A program made the position numbers and the translations under genes. Positions 56,627 through 64,000 of a stretch of 64,000 bases of DNA are shown here, piece after piece. The notes under the pieces are model-generated. The model saw only the letters and a list, made by a program, of their open reading frames with translations. It had not been told where the DNA came from and ran no database searches. Position 1 is the first letter of the stretch; the number at the start of each line of letters is the position of its first letter. The DNA is from WHSW01 sp963781265. GTDB taxonomy: Bacteria; Actinomycetota; Thermoleophilia; Solirubrobacterales; 70-9. The DNA lies in contig CAWAFH010000003.1 of assembly GCA_963781265.1 (NCBI GenBank), forward strand, positions 253,030 through 317,029, written 5' to 3'.

Positions 56627-58501
56627 CTAGTCGGGGAGCACGAACGACTGGCTGGCCGCGTCCGAGCTTTCCTCGGCGATCTCGGGCCAGCTCAGGCCGG
56701 TGAGCAGGGCGACGTCGAAGATCTCCTGCACCAGCTCGTCGAAGCGCAACAAGCCGAGCGTTTCGCCGCTACGGGTGTCGACCGCCCAGATGCCGCAGAG
56801 GCGCTCGTCGACGCGCTCGGACAGCGGCAGGCCGCCGAAGGTGGCGGTCTCCCGGACCTGGGAGAGACCCACAAACGCGACGTCGCTCGCAAACACGAGG
56901 CCGCGAGTGAAGCCGGGCAGCTCGGCGACCGTCTCGAGGCCGCCGACGTCGAGGTCCGCGAGCGAGAGAGTGCCGTTGCCGGAGTCAAGCAGCCACAGGC
57001 GCCCGTCGTGCCAGCGAGGCGAGTGGGGCATAGAGAGCCCACCCAGCACGGTCTCACCCGAAGCGACGTCGATCAGTACGCCGCCGGAGCTCTTGTTCTC
57101 GCGCCAGCCTCCGGCGTCGTCGCTCTCGCCCAGGGCTGTGACGTAGCGCACCGTGTCTCCGACGACGCATAGGCCGTTCAGGTGGCAGCGGTCCTCAGGG
57201 ACTAGCTCGGAGATGAAGGGCGGCGTCCAGCGGGGGACGAAGCTGTGCTGGGCGTCCAGGGTCGCCAGGCACGAGAAGTTCGTGGCGACGATCCATAGCT
57301 CGCCTTGGGCGAAGGCGATCTCGTGGATGCGGACGTCCCCGGTGAAGTGCCGATTGCGCGGCAGAAAGCAGGCGTCGTGGCTTCCCTGGGGCGCGATCTT
57401 CGGCGCGACCGCGGGGAAGTCGCGGTAATCGAGGACCTCGGCCCTGGTGCCGATCGCGATCCGTCCGGGCGCCACTGCGAGGCCCATCGGTCGCTCGCAG
57501 TCTCGGAAGTGGGTGTTGAGAGTGCCGTGATCGTGGCGGGCGCAAATCAGCTTGCCGGTCTGATAGGTAGAGACCAGCAGCGAGCTCGAGAGCTCGCGGA
57601 GCAGCTGCGGGAAGCTCTGCGTGTAGACGCTGCGCAGGGGAGAATCGGCGCGCGCCGCGACCGGTCTGTCTCGCTTCGCAGGCTTGGCCAGCAGCGCGAG
57701 CGCCCGCTCCTCGCCCGGTATGGTTCGGCGCAGGAGCGTGGCGAGCGATCCGTCGCCCGCGCCTATCTCCTCAATGGCCGGCTCGTCGCGAAGCGCGCGT
57801 ATCGGCAGGGTGACGGCCTCGCCGGCCTCGATCTCGACGAAGGCGCAGACCCGCTCGACCTCGCGGCGGGGGTCGTCGAGAAGGGCGCTCAGGTCGGCGA
57901 CGCACCAGCGGTCGGGAGCGAGGCCCTCAAGGTCGTCGAGCAGGACACGGGTGATTACGATCCACTGCTCGACGACGATCTCCTCCAGTACCTTGCCCGA
58001 CAGCTCGCGCCAGCCAGGCACGAGCGGCAGCGACCACGGTGGGCCCGACCAGCCCGGGAGCTCGGGGTAGGAGACGTAGCCGCCTGACCGCCAGGCCTCT
58101 GCCATGCTCGCCACCGTGTCGCGCGGCTCGCGGTGGACGTAAACGAAGTAGGCATCAGGGCAGATCGCGGCTAGGAACGGCACGCTAAGGGCGCTCCGGG
58201 GCGTTCCGTCCACCCAACGCAGCCCAGTGGCATCGAGGCCGGGTCGGTTGCCGTCGCGGTCACGCAGCGAGGCCTTCAGGTTCGAACGCAGCTCCTCGAC
58301 CACGCGCGGCTGAGCGTCCGCCGCCGTGAGCCTGTGGCTATCCCAGTCGCGGTTTGCCGGGTTCAGCTCGTACACGGCGTCAAACACGCTGGGCCGGTCG
58401 CCCACCGCGGTAAAGACGCCCGGCGCGCGGGCCAGCGAGCCGTGCAGCGCCGCGGCACCCGAGCGGGGCGGGGCGACTATGAAGACGGGGCGCTCGATCA
58501 T
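56627..58501 (-). CDS. Sulfotransferase fused to TIGR03032/DUF4915-like domain
   Basis: A 624-residue protein. Residues about 1-270 are a PAPS-dependent sulfotransferase: 5'-phosphosulfate loop FIVAPPRSGAAALHGSLA and the 3'-phosphate segment YVHREPRDTVASMAEAW. Residues about 300-615 are a beta-propeller-like domain (LLVSTYQTGKL ... NTHFRDCERPMGLAV, CFLPRNRHFTGDVRIHEIAF, CHLNGLCVVGDTVRYVTALG) resembling TIGR03032/DUF4915. No signal peptide is visible. It overlaps the acyltransferase stop by one base. Substrate unknown; a fused substrate-recognition domain is a reasonable inference. Confidence 0.75.
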   Translation of the reverse strand: MIERPVFIVAPPRSGAAALHGSLARAPGVFTAVGDRPSVFDAVYELNPANRDWDSHRLTAADAQPRVVEELRSNLKASLRDRDGNRPGLDATGLRWVDGTPRSALSVPFLAAICPDAYFVYVHREPRDTVASMAEAWRSGGYVSYPELPGWSGPPWSLPLVPGWRELSGKVLEEIVVEQWIVITRVLLDDLEGLAPDRWCVADLSALLDDPRREVERVCAFVEIEAGEAVTLPIRALRDEPAIEEIGAGDGSLATLLRRTIPGEERALALLAKPAKRDRPVAARADSPLRSVYTQSFPQLLRELSSSLLVSTYQTGKLICARHDHGTLNTHFRDCERPMGLAVAPGRIAIGTRAEVLDYRDFPAVAPKIAPQGSHDACFLPRNRHFTGDVRIHEIAFAQGELWIVATNFSCLATLDAQHSFVPRWTPPFISELVPEDRCHLNGLCVVGDTVRYVTALGESDDAGGWRENKSSGGVLIDVASGETVLGGLSMPHSPRWHDGRLWLLDSGNGTLSLADLDVGGLETVAELPGFTRGLVFASDVAFVGLSQVRETATFGGLPLSERVDERLCGIWAVDTRSGETLGLLRFDELVQEIFDVALLTGLSWPEIAEESSDAASQSFVLPD

Positions 58502-59403
58502 CAGCCGTGGCTTCCGGGGGTCGGCGCCAGCGCCCCCGGGAAGTAGTAGACACGCACGTGATCGCCTCGCACGTTCTCACCGATGAAGGTGGACTCGACG
58601 GGGCCCGCCCTCCAGAGCGCCTTGTTGAAATACCGCTTGAGCCCCTCGTTCTCGATCTCCATGACGACCCCCGCTGCGCGGGTGTCCTCCCCGCGTGTGA
58701 AGCGCCGCTCAAGAAGTTCGCGGCCGCGCATCATCAGCACCCGACCGACGTTGCTGTGACGGTGCGCTGCGGCCACGAACACACGGCCGTACCAGAGGTC
58801 CATCCTCAGCTGAGGGTTGTGCTGAATGAAGGCGCTCCCGACCCCCACCAAGCCCTGATCCCGGTCGATCGCGACCAGCCGGACCTCGTGCACCCGGCGC
58901 CGGGCCTCCGCGTCGCCGATCGCCCCCTCACGGCGCCAAAGGGCAAGCACGCCGTCAGGTGTGACCTCATTCGTCTCGTCTAACGGTTCGATCCGGTAAC
59001 GGTCCTCGAGCGGTGGGTCGAGCTCCGCGTCGCTCAGGGCGGGGGAGTTGGGAAGTCCGGGGCCGATAGCGGCACCCTCGAAGTAGCGGATCCGGACCTG
59101 GCGCTCGTCGTCGAGATAGCCGGCGTACATGAGCTGCGTCTCCGGCCACAGAGCCTCCGGACGGCGTTCCATCTCGGCTGGATCGACGACGAGCACGCAG
59201 AGGCCGACGGGCCCCGGTGCCACCGGCTCGAACTCTTTTTCGAGCGCTGCAAACGAGGCTCGGATGACCTCGGGCTCCGCGCTCGCGGCGGCGGGGAGCA
59301 GGAAGCTTCGATAGACCCAGAAACGGCGCCCCCCGATCAGCGCAAGGTCCTGGGGATAGACGGAGTTGACGCCGACGATCCCACCCGCCGCGTCGCGCAG
59401 CAC
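58501..59403 (-). CDS. GNAT-like acyltransferase (5' end uncertain)
   Basis: A 300-residue protein from GTG 59403. The C-terminal half has acyl-CoA-binding features of the GNAT fold: LVAIDRDQGLVGVGSAFI, HRHSNVGRVLMMRGRELL, and EIENEGLKRYFNKALWRAG. Homologous-looking coding sense (FDGKIDVLRGRLSDERS, LPEVVCVLRD) continues upstream of the GTG to 59590 but contains no ATG, GTG or TTG; the frame is closed by the stop of the adjacent beta-helix gene. Either a CTG/ATC start is used or the 5' end was lost in a rearrangement. Coupled with the sulfotransferase gene. Confidence 0.6.
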   Translation of the reverse strand: MLRDAAGGIVGVNSVYPQDLALIGGRRFWVYRSFLLPAAASAEPEVIRASFAALEKEFEPVAPGPVGLCVLVVDPAEMERRPEALWPETQLMYAGYLDDERQVRIRYFEGAAIGPGLPNSPALSDAELDPPLEDRYRIEPLDETNEVTPDGVLALWRREGAIGDAEARRRVHEVRLVAIDRDQGLVGVGSAFIQHNPQLRMDLWYGRVFVAAAHRHSNVGRVLMMRGRELLERRFTRGEDTRAAGVVMEIENEGLKRYFNKALWRAGPVESTFIGENVRGDHVRVYYFPGALAPTPGSHG

Positions 59404-59592
59404 GCAGACGACCTCGGGGAGCCGCCGGAGCGCCGCGGGCCCCTCGAGAGCCCCCTCGCGGGACCAGAATCGCAGCAGCTCAGCGGATCGCTCGTCGCTC
59501 AGCCTGCCGCGCAGGACATCGATCTTTCCGTCGAAAGGAGGGTGCAGACCCTGAACCCACCCGAAGTAGGAGCAAGCCGCCCGGCGGCGCGG

Positions 59593-61172
59593 CTACTTCT
59601 GCTCCTCTTTCTTCACCGTGACCTTGACGTCGTCCGCGCTTACGTTTCCCGTGGGGTCGGCGGCCGTCACGCTCACCCTCGCCGTCGACTTCTTGTGGTT
59701 CTCGAAGGCCTTCGTGACCAGCTTCCTCACCTTGCTCTTGAACTCCAGCTTCAGGGTCGCCGTCTCCCCAACGCCGAGCTCGACCGAGTCTTCGAGCAGC
59801 TTGAACTTCTTCCACTTCTTCGACTTCGGCACGTTGATCGTCCCCGTGGCGTCCACGGAGCACGCCTCGTCGCACCCCACTTCGACCCTCACCCTCGACT
59901 TCGAGTGCTGCCTCTTGTCGCCCGACAGCTCGAAGACCGGGGCGAGCGTGTCCGGCTCGAGCTCGAAGGCGCCAATGTCGGCGGAGTTGGCGCCGCCCGC
60001 AGAGGAGTCGGGATTGGGCTGGTCTACCGGGCGCGGCATCCCGCGCTGATCGCTGGCAAGGTGGCTCGACCCCGCATCCACCGCCGGGCTAAGCGGGGGC
60101 AAGGCTTGCGTCTTGGTGGGGCCGCCATTGTCGCCGAGCGCGCCGAGCTGGGGATCGGCCCCGGTGATATTCGAGCCCGCCACCGTTGTGTTGATCGGCG
60201 CACCGGCGGGGTTCGCGATTAGGCTGAAGGCGACCTGGAAAGTACCGCCGGGGCTGGCGAGGTCCGGCCCGATCCCACCGGCCGAGTCGTTGGCGAGGAT
60301 CGTGTTGACGACGCTCGGGTGCTCCCCAGGGCGAAGACGCCCCCACCTTCGTTGCCCGCCGAGTTGCCCGCGATCGTCGAGTCCTGGATCGTCGTCCCGG
60401 CGGCGGAGTAGATGCCGCCTCCGGAGCCGTCCGCCGAGTTGCCCGAGACAGTCGAATTCTCCATCTCGATTGAGCCGAAGGACTCAATGCCGCCTCCGTC
60501 ATCCTGCGCCGAGTTGCCCGAGATCGTCGAGTCACGAATCGTCGCGTGGCCGCTGGGAGCCACGAAGAGACCGCCTCCGTCATCCCCCGCCGAGTTGTCC
60601 GAGATCGTCGAATTCTCGATCTCGATCGACCCACCGTTGTACTTAACGCTGCGCGAGGCGATGGCGCCTCCGTCCCCCGCCGTCGAGTTGCCCGAGATCG
60701 TCGAGTCGCGGATCGTCAGGTCGGCGTTGATGCTGTCGATCGCGCCCCCGTAGCCGCCGGGGGCATTGCCCCCGGCCAGGGTCAGGCCCGATACGGTCAC
60801 GTCCGTGCCAGGGGAGTAACCCACGGCGAAGATCCTCGAAGCGTTGGCGGCCGCGACCGTCAGCGTCCCCGCGCCCGGACCTTCGATGTAGAGGGGTTCG
60901 TCGATCGTCGGGAGCTGGGTGCCGTTGAGCGTGATCGTACCGGTGACGTTGGAGGCGAAGAGGATCCGATCGATGGTGCCTGGGTTGTCGTTGGCGGCGG
61001 CGGCGGCGAGCGCTTCGCGCAGCGTGCAGTCGCTGGTGTCGCAGGTGCCGTCGCCGGCGTCACCTCCAACGCCGACTGTGAAGTCGGCGCCATGCGCGCT
61101 CGCGCTGGCTCCGAGCGCCGCGGTTACCCCGAGGCCCGCGCTGGCGGCGATCCTGCGTAGGCGCTTCTTCAC
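59593..61172 (-). pseudogene. Secreted right-handed beta-helix protein, frameshifted
   Basis: Signal peptide (RLRRIAASAGLGVTAALGASASA), a CDTSDCTLREALAAAAAND segment typical of CSLREA-type proteins, then many DSTISGN-S-GGGI repeats (about residues 110-290) forming a parallel beta-helix. At about 60325 the frame breaks within a run of Cs: the first frame goes on to an unrelated tail, while the true continuation (NTILANDSAGGIGPDLAS ... DSSAGGANSADIGAFELE) and a final Ig-like domain (LAPVFELSGDKRQHSKSRVRVEV) lie in another frame to 59593. One added base restores a 526-residue protein. GTG 61172 follows an AAAGGGGA ribosome site. Confidence 0.75.
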
Positions 61173-61642
61173 GAGGCGAATTTCCCCTTTCCCGCGCCCG
61201 GAATGCTTTCCGTGCGCGGGTTTCTGAGTCGTACCGTCAACCCTCTCACATCGACCGTCAGTATCCAAACGTGCATCGAACCGCCGAGAACTCAGAGAAA
61301 CTCGATGACACGCCACGCACGAAGAGGCACCAGCGGGCCTGGGCGCTGAGGCCAGATCGGGTAAGGCGGGAAGCGGCGCCGTACGCGACCAAAATACATA
61401 CCGCCCCGCCACACGCGCCGGAGTCCCACGCACGATCCACGTGCGGAGTCCCGTGCGGGCTGGCATTTTTTGCTTCCCAGCGACGCCGGTCGTTTCGCTG
61501 CCTCGTGAATGCAAGCGGCAGGGGCGAGGGATCACCGGGCGCTCGGCTTCCCCCTCTTGCACGAGGTGGAAGTGTCGCTTTGCATGGAAAGGGGGCGCGT
61601 TCGAGCTGGCGCACGCTTCGGGCGCCAGGCGCCGGTGCCGCG
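61173..61642. other. Non-coding region upstream of the beta-helix gene
   Basis: No convincing gene. The minus strand holds an AT-rich stretch around 61385-61400 (GGTATGTATTTTGG when read on that strand) that could be the beta-helix gene promoter, giving a leader of about 200 nt. A run of Ts (61466-61473) lies on the plus strand. No known riboswitch fold was recognised. Confidence 0.4.
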
Positions 61643-62344
61643 TTACGCAACTACAAGGGTTAGGACGATGACGACGAGAAACACGCTCTGAGCCGAGTGG
61701 ACGATGATTCCCATCCAGGCGCTCTCAAACCGCCGCGAGGGGTAGGCGAGAAGGAAGATTCCGTCGACGAAGCTGTTGAGAATGCTCCACGGCTGATGCA
61801 GGTGGTAGAGCGCGAACAGCGCCCCGTTGGCAACCCAGTCGCGCCTTCCGAAGACGCCCTGCATTCGGGGCAGCAGTAGCCCGCGGAACAGCAGCTCCTC
61901 GCCCAGCACGGTATTGAAGACGGCGAGCATCACGACGACCGCAAACCAGCCCCACGCGCCGCGGAAGAAATCCTCGGCGCGGTCCGAGCCAAGGAAATCG
62001 CCGAAATCCCTGACCGAGGGTCCCGGGATCGCCGGCACCAGCGCCCAGAGGACGAAGAGGACAACGAAGAAAAGCGCCCACCACCAGACCCTTCCGCCCA
62101 TGTGGCCGGTCTTCGGATCGCGCGGCGCTTGCAGCCACAGCGCTTCGCGCACACGCGGCCAGTCGAATCCGCCCAGCTCCCGTCTGATCAGGATCAGGAC
62201 GAGGACGAACTGCCAGATGAGCCCCGCTGTGAGGCAGATCAGCAGGGCCTGACCGAGCGGCTCGTCACCCCCCAGTTGGTCCCTGAGCCAGGGAGCGACG
62301 ACCCAGGCAAGAACGCCCATCGGAACGGCGGCCGCCGCCCACAC
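61643..62344 (-). CDS. CAAX protease-like (CPBP) intramembrane metalloprotease
   Basis: A 233-residue polytopic protein. The active-site EEXXXR is in VLGEELLFRGLLLPRM, with later histidines in YHLHQPWS and the final MGIIVHSAQSVF helix, matching the CPBP/abortive-infection (PF02517) family. The N-terminus seems short: coding sense (SSRKADSLAEILAVW) continues upstream of GTG 62344 but closes at a TGA without a start. Function could be prenyl-protein processing or self-immunity; not determinable. Confidence 0.82.
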   Translation of the reverse strand: MWAAAAVPMGVLAWVVAPWLRDQLGGDEPLGQALLICLTAGLIWQFVLVLILIRRELGGFDWPRVREALWLQAPRDPKTGHMGGRVWWWALFFVVLFVLWALVPAIPGPSVRDFGDFLGSDRAEDFFRGAWGWFAVVVMLAVFNTVLGEELLFRGLLLPRMQGVFGRRDWVANGALFALYHLHQPWSILNSFVDGIFLLAYPSRRFESAWMGIIVHSAQSVFLVVIVLTLVVA

Positions 62345-62765
62345 CGCAAGGATCTCGGCAAGCGAGTCTGCCTTACGGCTTGATGGCGATCAACTTGGTC
62401 CGGCTGCTGTTGTTCCATCAGGGCGACACCGGAGCGAGGGCCTGCGTAACCGAACGGATCGAGAGATCTGGCACGGCGGGCCTACTTCGGGGGTTCAATG
62501 CGACGTTCGTGGCTTGCAACCGCAGAGTCATGCGTACCGGCCACCGAATTCGCTTCCGCGTTGACTGCGGACCCTCAGAGGGCGTTGCTCAACGTTCGCG
62601 GGCGTAAGGGCGTCGAAGCCCGACTGAATTCCCAGGAACGCACGTCGTTCCACGACCGTCGGCGGGCTCAGGCGGGGAGCCGGGTGGCGAACCAACGCCC
62701 CTGCCACTTGACTAGCCCCAGTAGTGGGATAGTTTCGCGCTGACCCCACTACTGAGAGGACGAGC
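62345..62765. other. Intergenic region with promoter dyad
   Basis: No convincing gene in 421 bp, and base composition is more AT-rich than elsewhere. The end holds an inverted repeat CAGTAGTGGG (62719-62728) and CCCACTACTG (62745-62754) flanking a TAGTTT hexamer (62730-62735), then GAGAGGA before ATG 62766. Confidence 0.45.
62719..62754 (+). promoter_or_regulatory. Promoter with flanking inverted repeat
   Basis: Perfect 10-bp arms CAGTAGTGGG/CCCACTACTG enclose a -10-like TAGTTT and the expected transcription start. It could be an operator or form a 5' hairpin in the transcript of the secreted protein gene. Confidence 0.5.
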
Positions 62766-63717
62766 ATGCTTCGCTTGAGGATGGGAGTCCTGGAGGAGCC
62801 GGACGTCGTGGGAGCGCTGGCGTTCGTAGGAGCGCTGGCCTGTGCGTTGCCGGGCATGGCGTCGGGCGCCACCACGGTCGGCGCGACCGGCCCCGGCGGC
62901 CAGGCCCAGTGCGTCTACAACTTCACGTGGGTCCAGGGTGCCACCGCGCCCACGAGCCCCTCCTACGCGGTTCCCGCCGGCGGCGGTGTGATCACGCAGT
63001 GGAGTCACCACGTTTCCGCCGACACGCTGCCCACCGGCACGCTTCGTCTGAAGATCTTTCGGAAGACCAGCTCGCAGACGTATCGGACTGTCGGCCATAG
63101 CGACCTGGAGACGCTCGGAGGCGCAGGCCTGAAGAGCTTCCCAACCCAGATCAGCGTCCAAGCAGGCGATCTGCTGGGGTTTCGCGTCGGAGCGGCCACT
63201 CAGGTGGACTGCGTTCGCACCGGGCAGGCCGGAGACGTCGCCGAGGTCGGTCTGTTCAACGAGCCAGATCCGCTGCCAGGCAGCACCTTCGTCTCGACCG
63301 ACATACTCAACGCTCGCCTGATCAACCTCTCCGCCGTGGTTGAGCCGGACTGCGACGGGGACGGTCTGGGCGACGAGACACAGGATCTCAACACCCTTAC
63401 CTGCGCCGGGCCGCCGGACACCGATCCTCGCCGACACAGATCCTCCCCAGAGCACGATCACCAAGGACGCGCCGAAGAAGACGGACAAGCACAAGGTGAA
63501 GTTCAAGTTCATGTCCGATGAAACGGGCTCGACGTTCGAGTGCGCCCTCAAGGGGAAAGGGCTTGATCAACTCGTCCGGCAATTCAACCCGTGCACGTCG
63601 CCCCGCAGGTTCATAAGTCTGGACCTGGGGCGATTTAAGTTCCGAGTCCGAGCGATAGACGCAGCGGGCAACGTCGATCCCACCCCGGCGAAGGACAAGT
63701 TCAAGGTCGTCGGCTGA
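62766..63717 (+). pseudogene. Secreted protein, frameshifted near 63425
   Basis: Exported protein of unknown function: signal segment (VGALAFVGALACALPGMASGA) followed by a beta-rich domain (QAQCVYNFTWVQGA ... GLFNEPDPLPGSTFVS) and a calcium-type DCDGDGLGDETQD motif. After CAGPPDTDP the frame becomes basic and random, while the homologous continuation DPPQSTITKDAPKKTDKHKVKFKFMSD ... GNVDPTPAKDKFKVVG lies in another frame to 63717. Removing one base near 63425 gives a 316-residue protein ending in an Ig-like Ca-binding-style domain similar to that of the beta-helix protein. Conservation of the tail suggests recent damage or an error. Confidence 0.65.
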
Positions 63718-64000
63718 GCGGGGCATCGGCGAGGCTGGCGCTGCGCCAGGTGCGACGCCAGGAAGTAGCCGCTTGGACGAAAAGCGAGTATTTCGCAGGG
63801 CGCGTTTGAGGGCTGAACCTACGGGCGGCGGGAAATATGTATGGACTGAGCGCGCGGCCGCCGGCCCCTCCTCCGTCCCCGCGCCGGCCGCCTGGCTGGC
63901 TCTCGCTCCGACTTCGCTCGCGCTCCTCGTGCCGCACGAGACCGCGGTCAAGTAGCTGCGATGAAGATCGACGAGGGAGAGGGGGTGGTATCGGTACGTA
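63718..64000. other. Window end, no confident gene
   Basis: A plus-strand open stretch ends at 63955 (PHETAVK) without a convincing start. An ATG at 63961 opens a frame reading MKIDEGEGVVSVR to the window edge and could be the start of a gene, but 13 codons cannot establish it. An AT-rich AAATATGTATGGA patch (63831-63843) might be a promoter. Confidence 0.3.

Noticed and set aside
56484..61587. Shared GCTTTGCATGG word in two non-coding regions (56484-56494, 61577-61587)
   Set aside because: An 11-base match between two positions in 64 kb is expected by chance; flanks do not align convincingly.
61173..61642. c-di-GMP or c-di-AMP riboswitch upstream of the beta-helix gene
   Set aside because: Some GCAAAG-like words occur, but the conserved core order and paired arms of these families could not be matched.
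63961..64000. New gene starting at ATG 63961
   Set aside because: Only 13 codons before the window edge and no clear ribosome site or promoter spacing; reported only within the end-region note.

Overview
The window is about 64 kb of high-GC DNA that reads as a chromosome segment of an aerobic actinobacterium. Abundant GTG and TTG starts, frequent 1-4 nt gene overlaps, many apparent leaderless promoters, an expanded SnoaL/NTF2-like family with MSQENVE-type N-termini, an A2-type cytochrome oxidase and the protein repertoire point to class Thermoleophilia (Solirubrobacterales-like). That placement is inference from familiarity with these families, not from a search.

Layout. 1-411: 3' end of guaA. 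570-3952: minus-strand run of two M23 peptidase-like proteins and a flippase-like membrane protein. 4211-5478: rplM-rpsI, with an unusually long acidic extension on S9. 5616-16558: cell-wall precursor and housekeeping block (glmM, glmS, DUF3352 lipoprotein, acpS, nnr, alr, tRNA nucleotidyltransferase, HIT, enoyl-CoA hydratase, infA). 16582-20318: ABC-2 exporter operon ending in a glycosidase. 20413-23412: secreted, lipoprotein and zinc-ribbon proteins and a GT4 glycosyltransferase. 23480-27797: functional aa3/caa3-type oxidase operon (coxB, ctaD, a two-domain USP-like protein, ctaE). 28197-29862: decaying tandem SnoaL array and small proteins. 29870-36249: diheme cytochrome c lipoprotein, CBS protein and a six-gene minus-strand operon containing heme A biosynthesis (ctaA, ctaB) led by a second oxidase subunit II/I pair that has lost essentially every metal ligand.

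36262-42911: epimerase, PAP2 phosphatase, YbhN-like membrane protein, thioredoxin reductase, lysyl-oxidase-like protein with a broken SnoaL partner, EamA transporter. 42804-48198: fatty acid/acyl-CoA degradation genes (3-hydroxyacyl-CoA dehydrogenase, enoyl-CoA hydratase, acyl-CoA dehydrogenase, class IV aminotransferase, thiolase). 48238-55029: small proteins, beta-lactamase-like hydrolase, NUDIX, SDR, OsmC, PduO adenosyltransferase, DUF1015, a degenerate kinase DHp fragment and a lipoprotein. 55047-56311: tRNA-Pro and tRNA-Arg flanking an HTH protein and an orphan antitoxin-like protein. 56627-63717: accessory block (sulfotransferase fusion, acyltransferase, beta-helix protein, CAAX protease, secreted protein), with several frameshifts.

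The most striking element is the ligand-free oxidase pair at 33476-36249. The fold-defining sequence and subunit I/II gene order are kept, yet all six histidine ligands of subunit I, the K-channel lysine and most CuA ligands of subunit II are gone. It is co-transcribed with heme A synthase and heme O synthase, which suggests a non-catalytic role in oxidase assembly, cofactor handling or regulation. A second theme is a repeated TAnnnT hexamer 5-12 nt before about 25 start codons, indicating widespread leaderless transcription.
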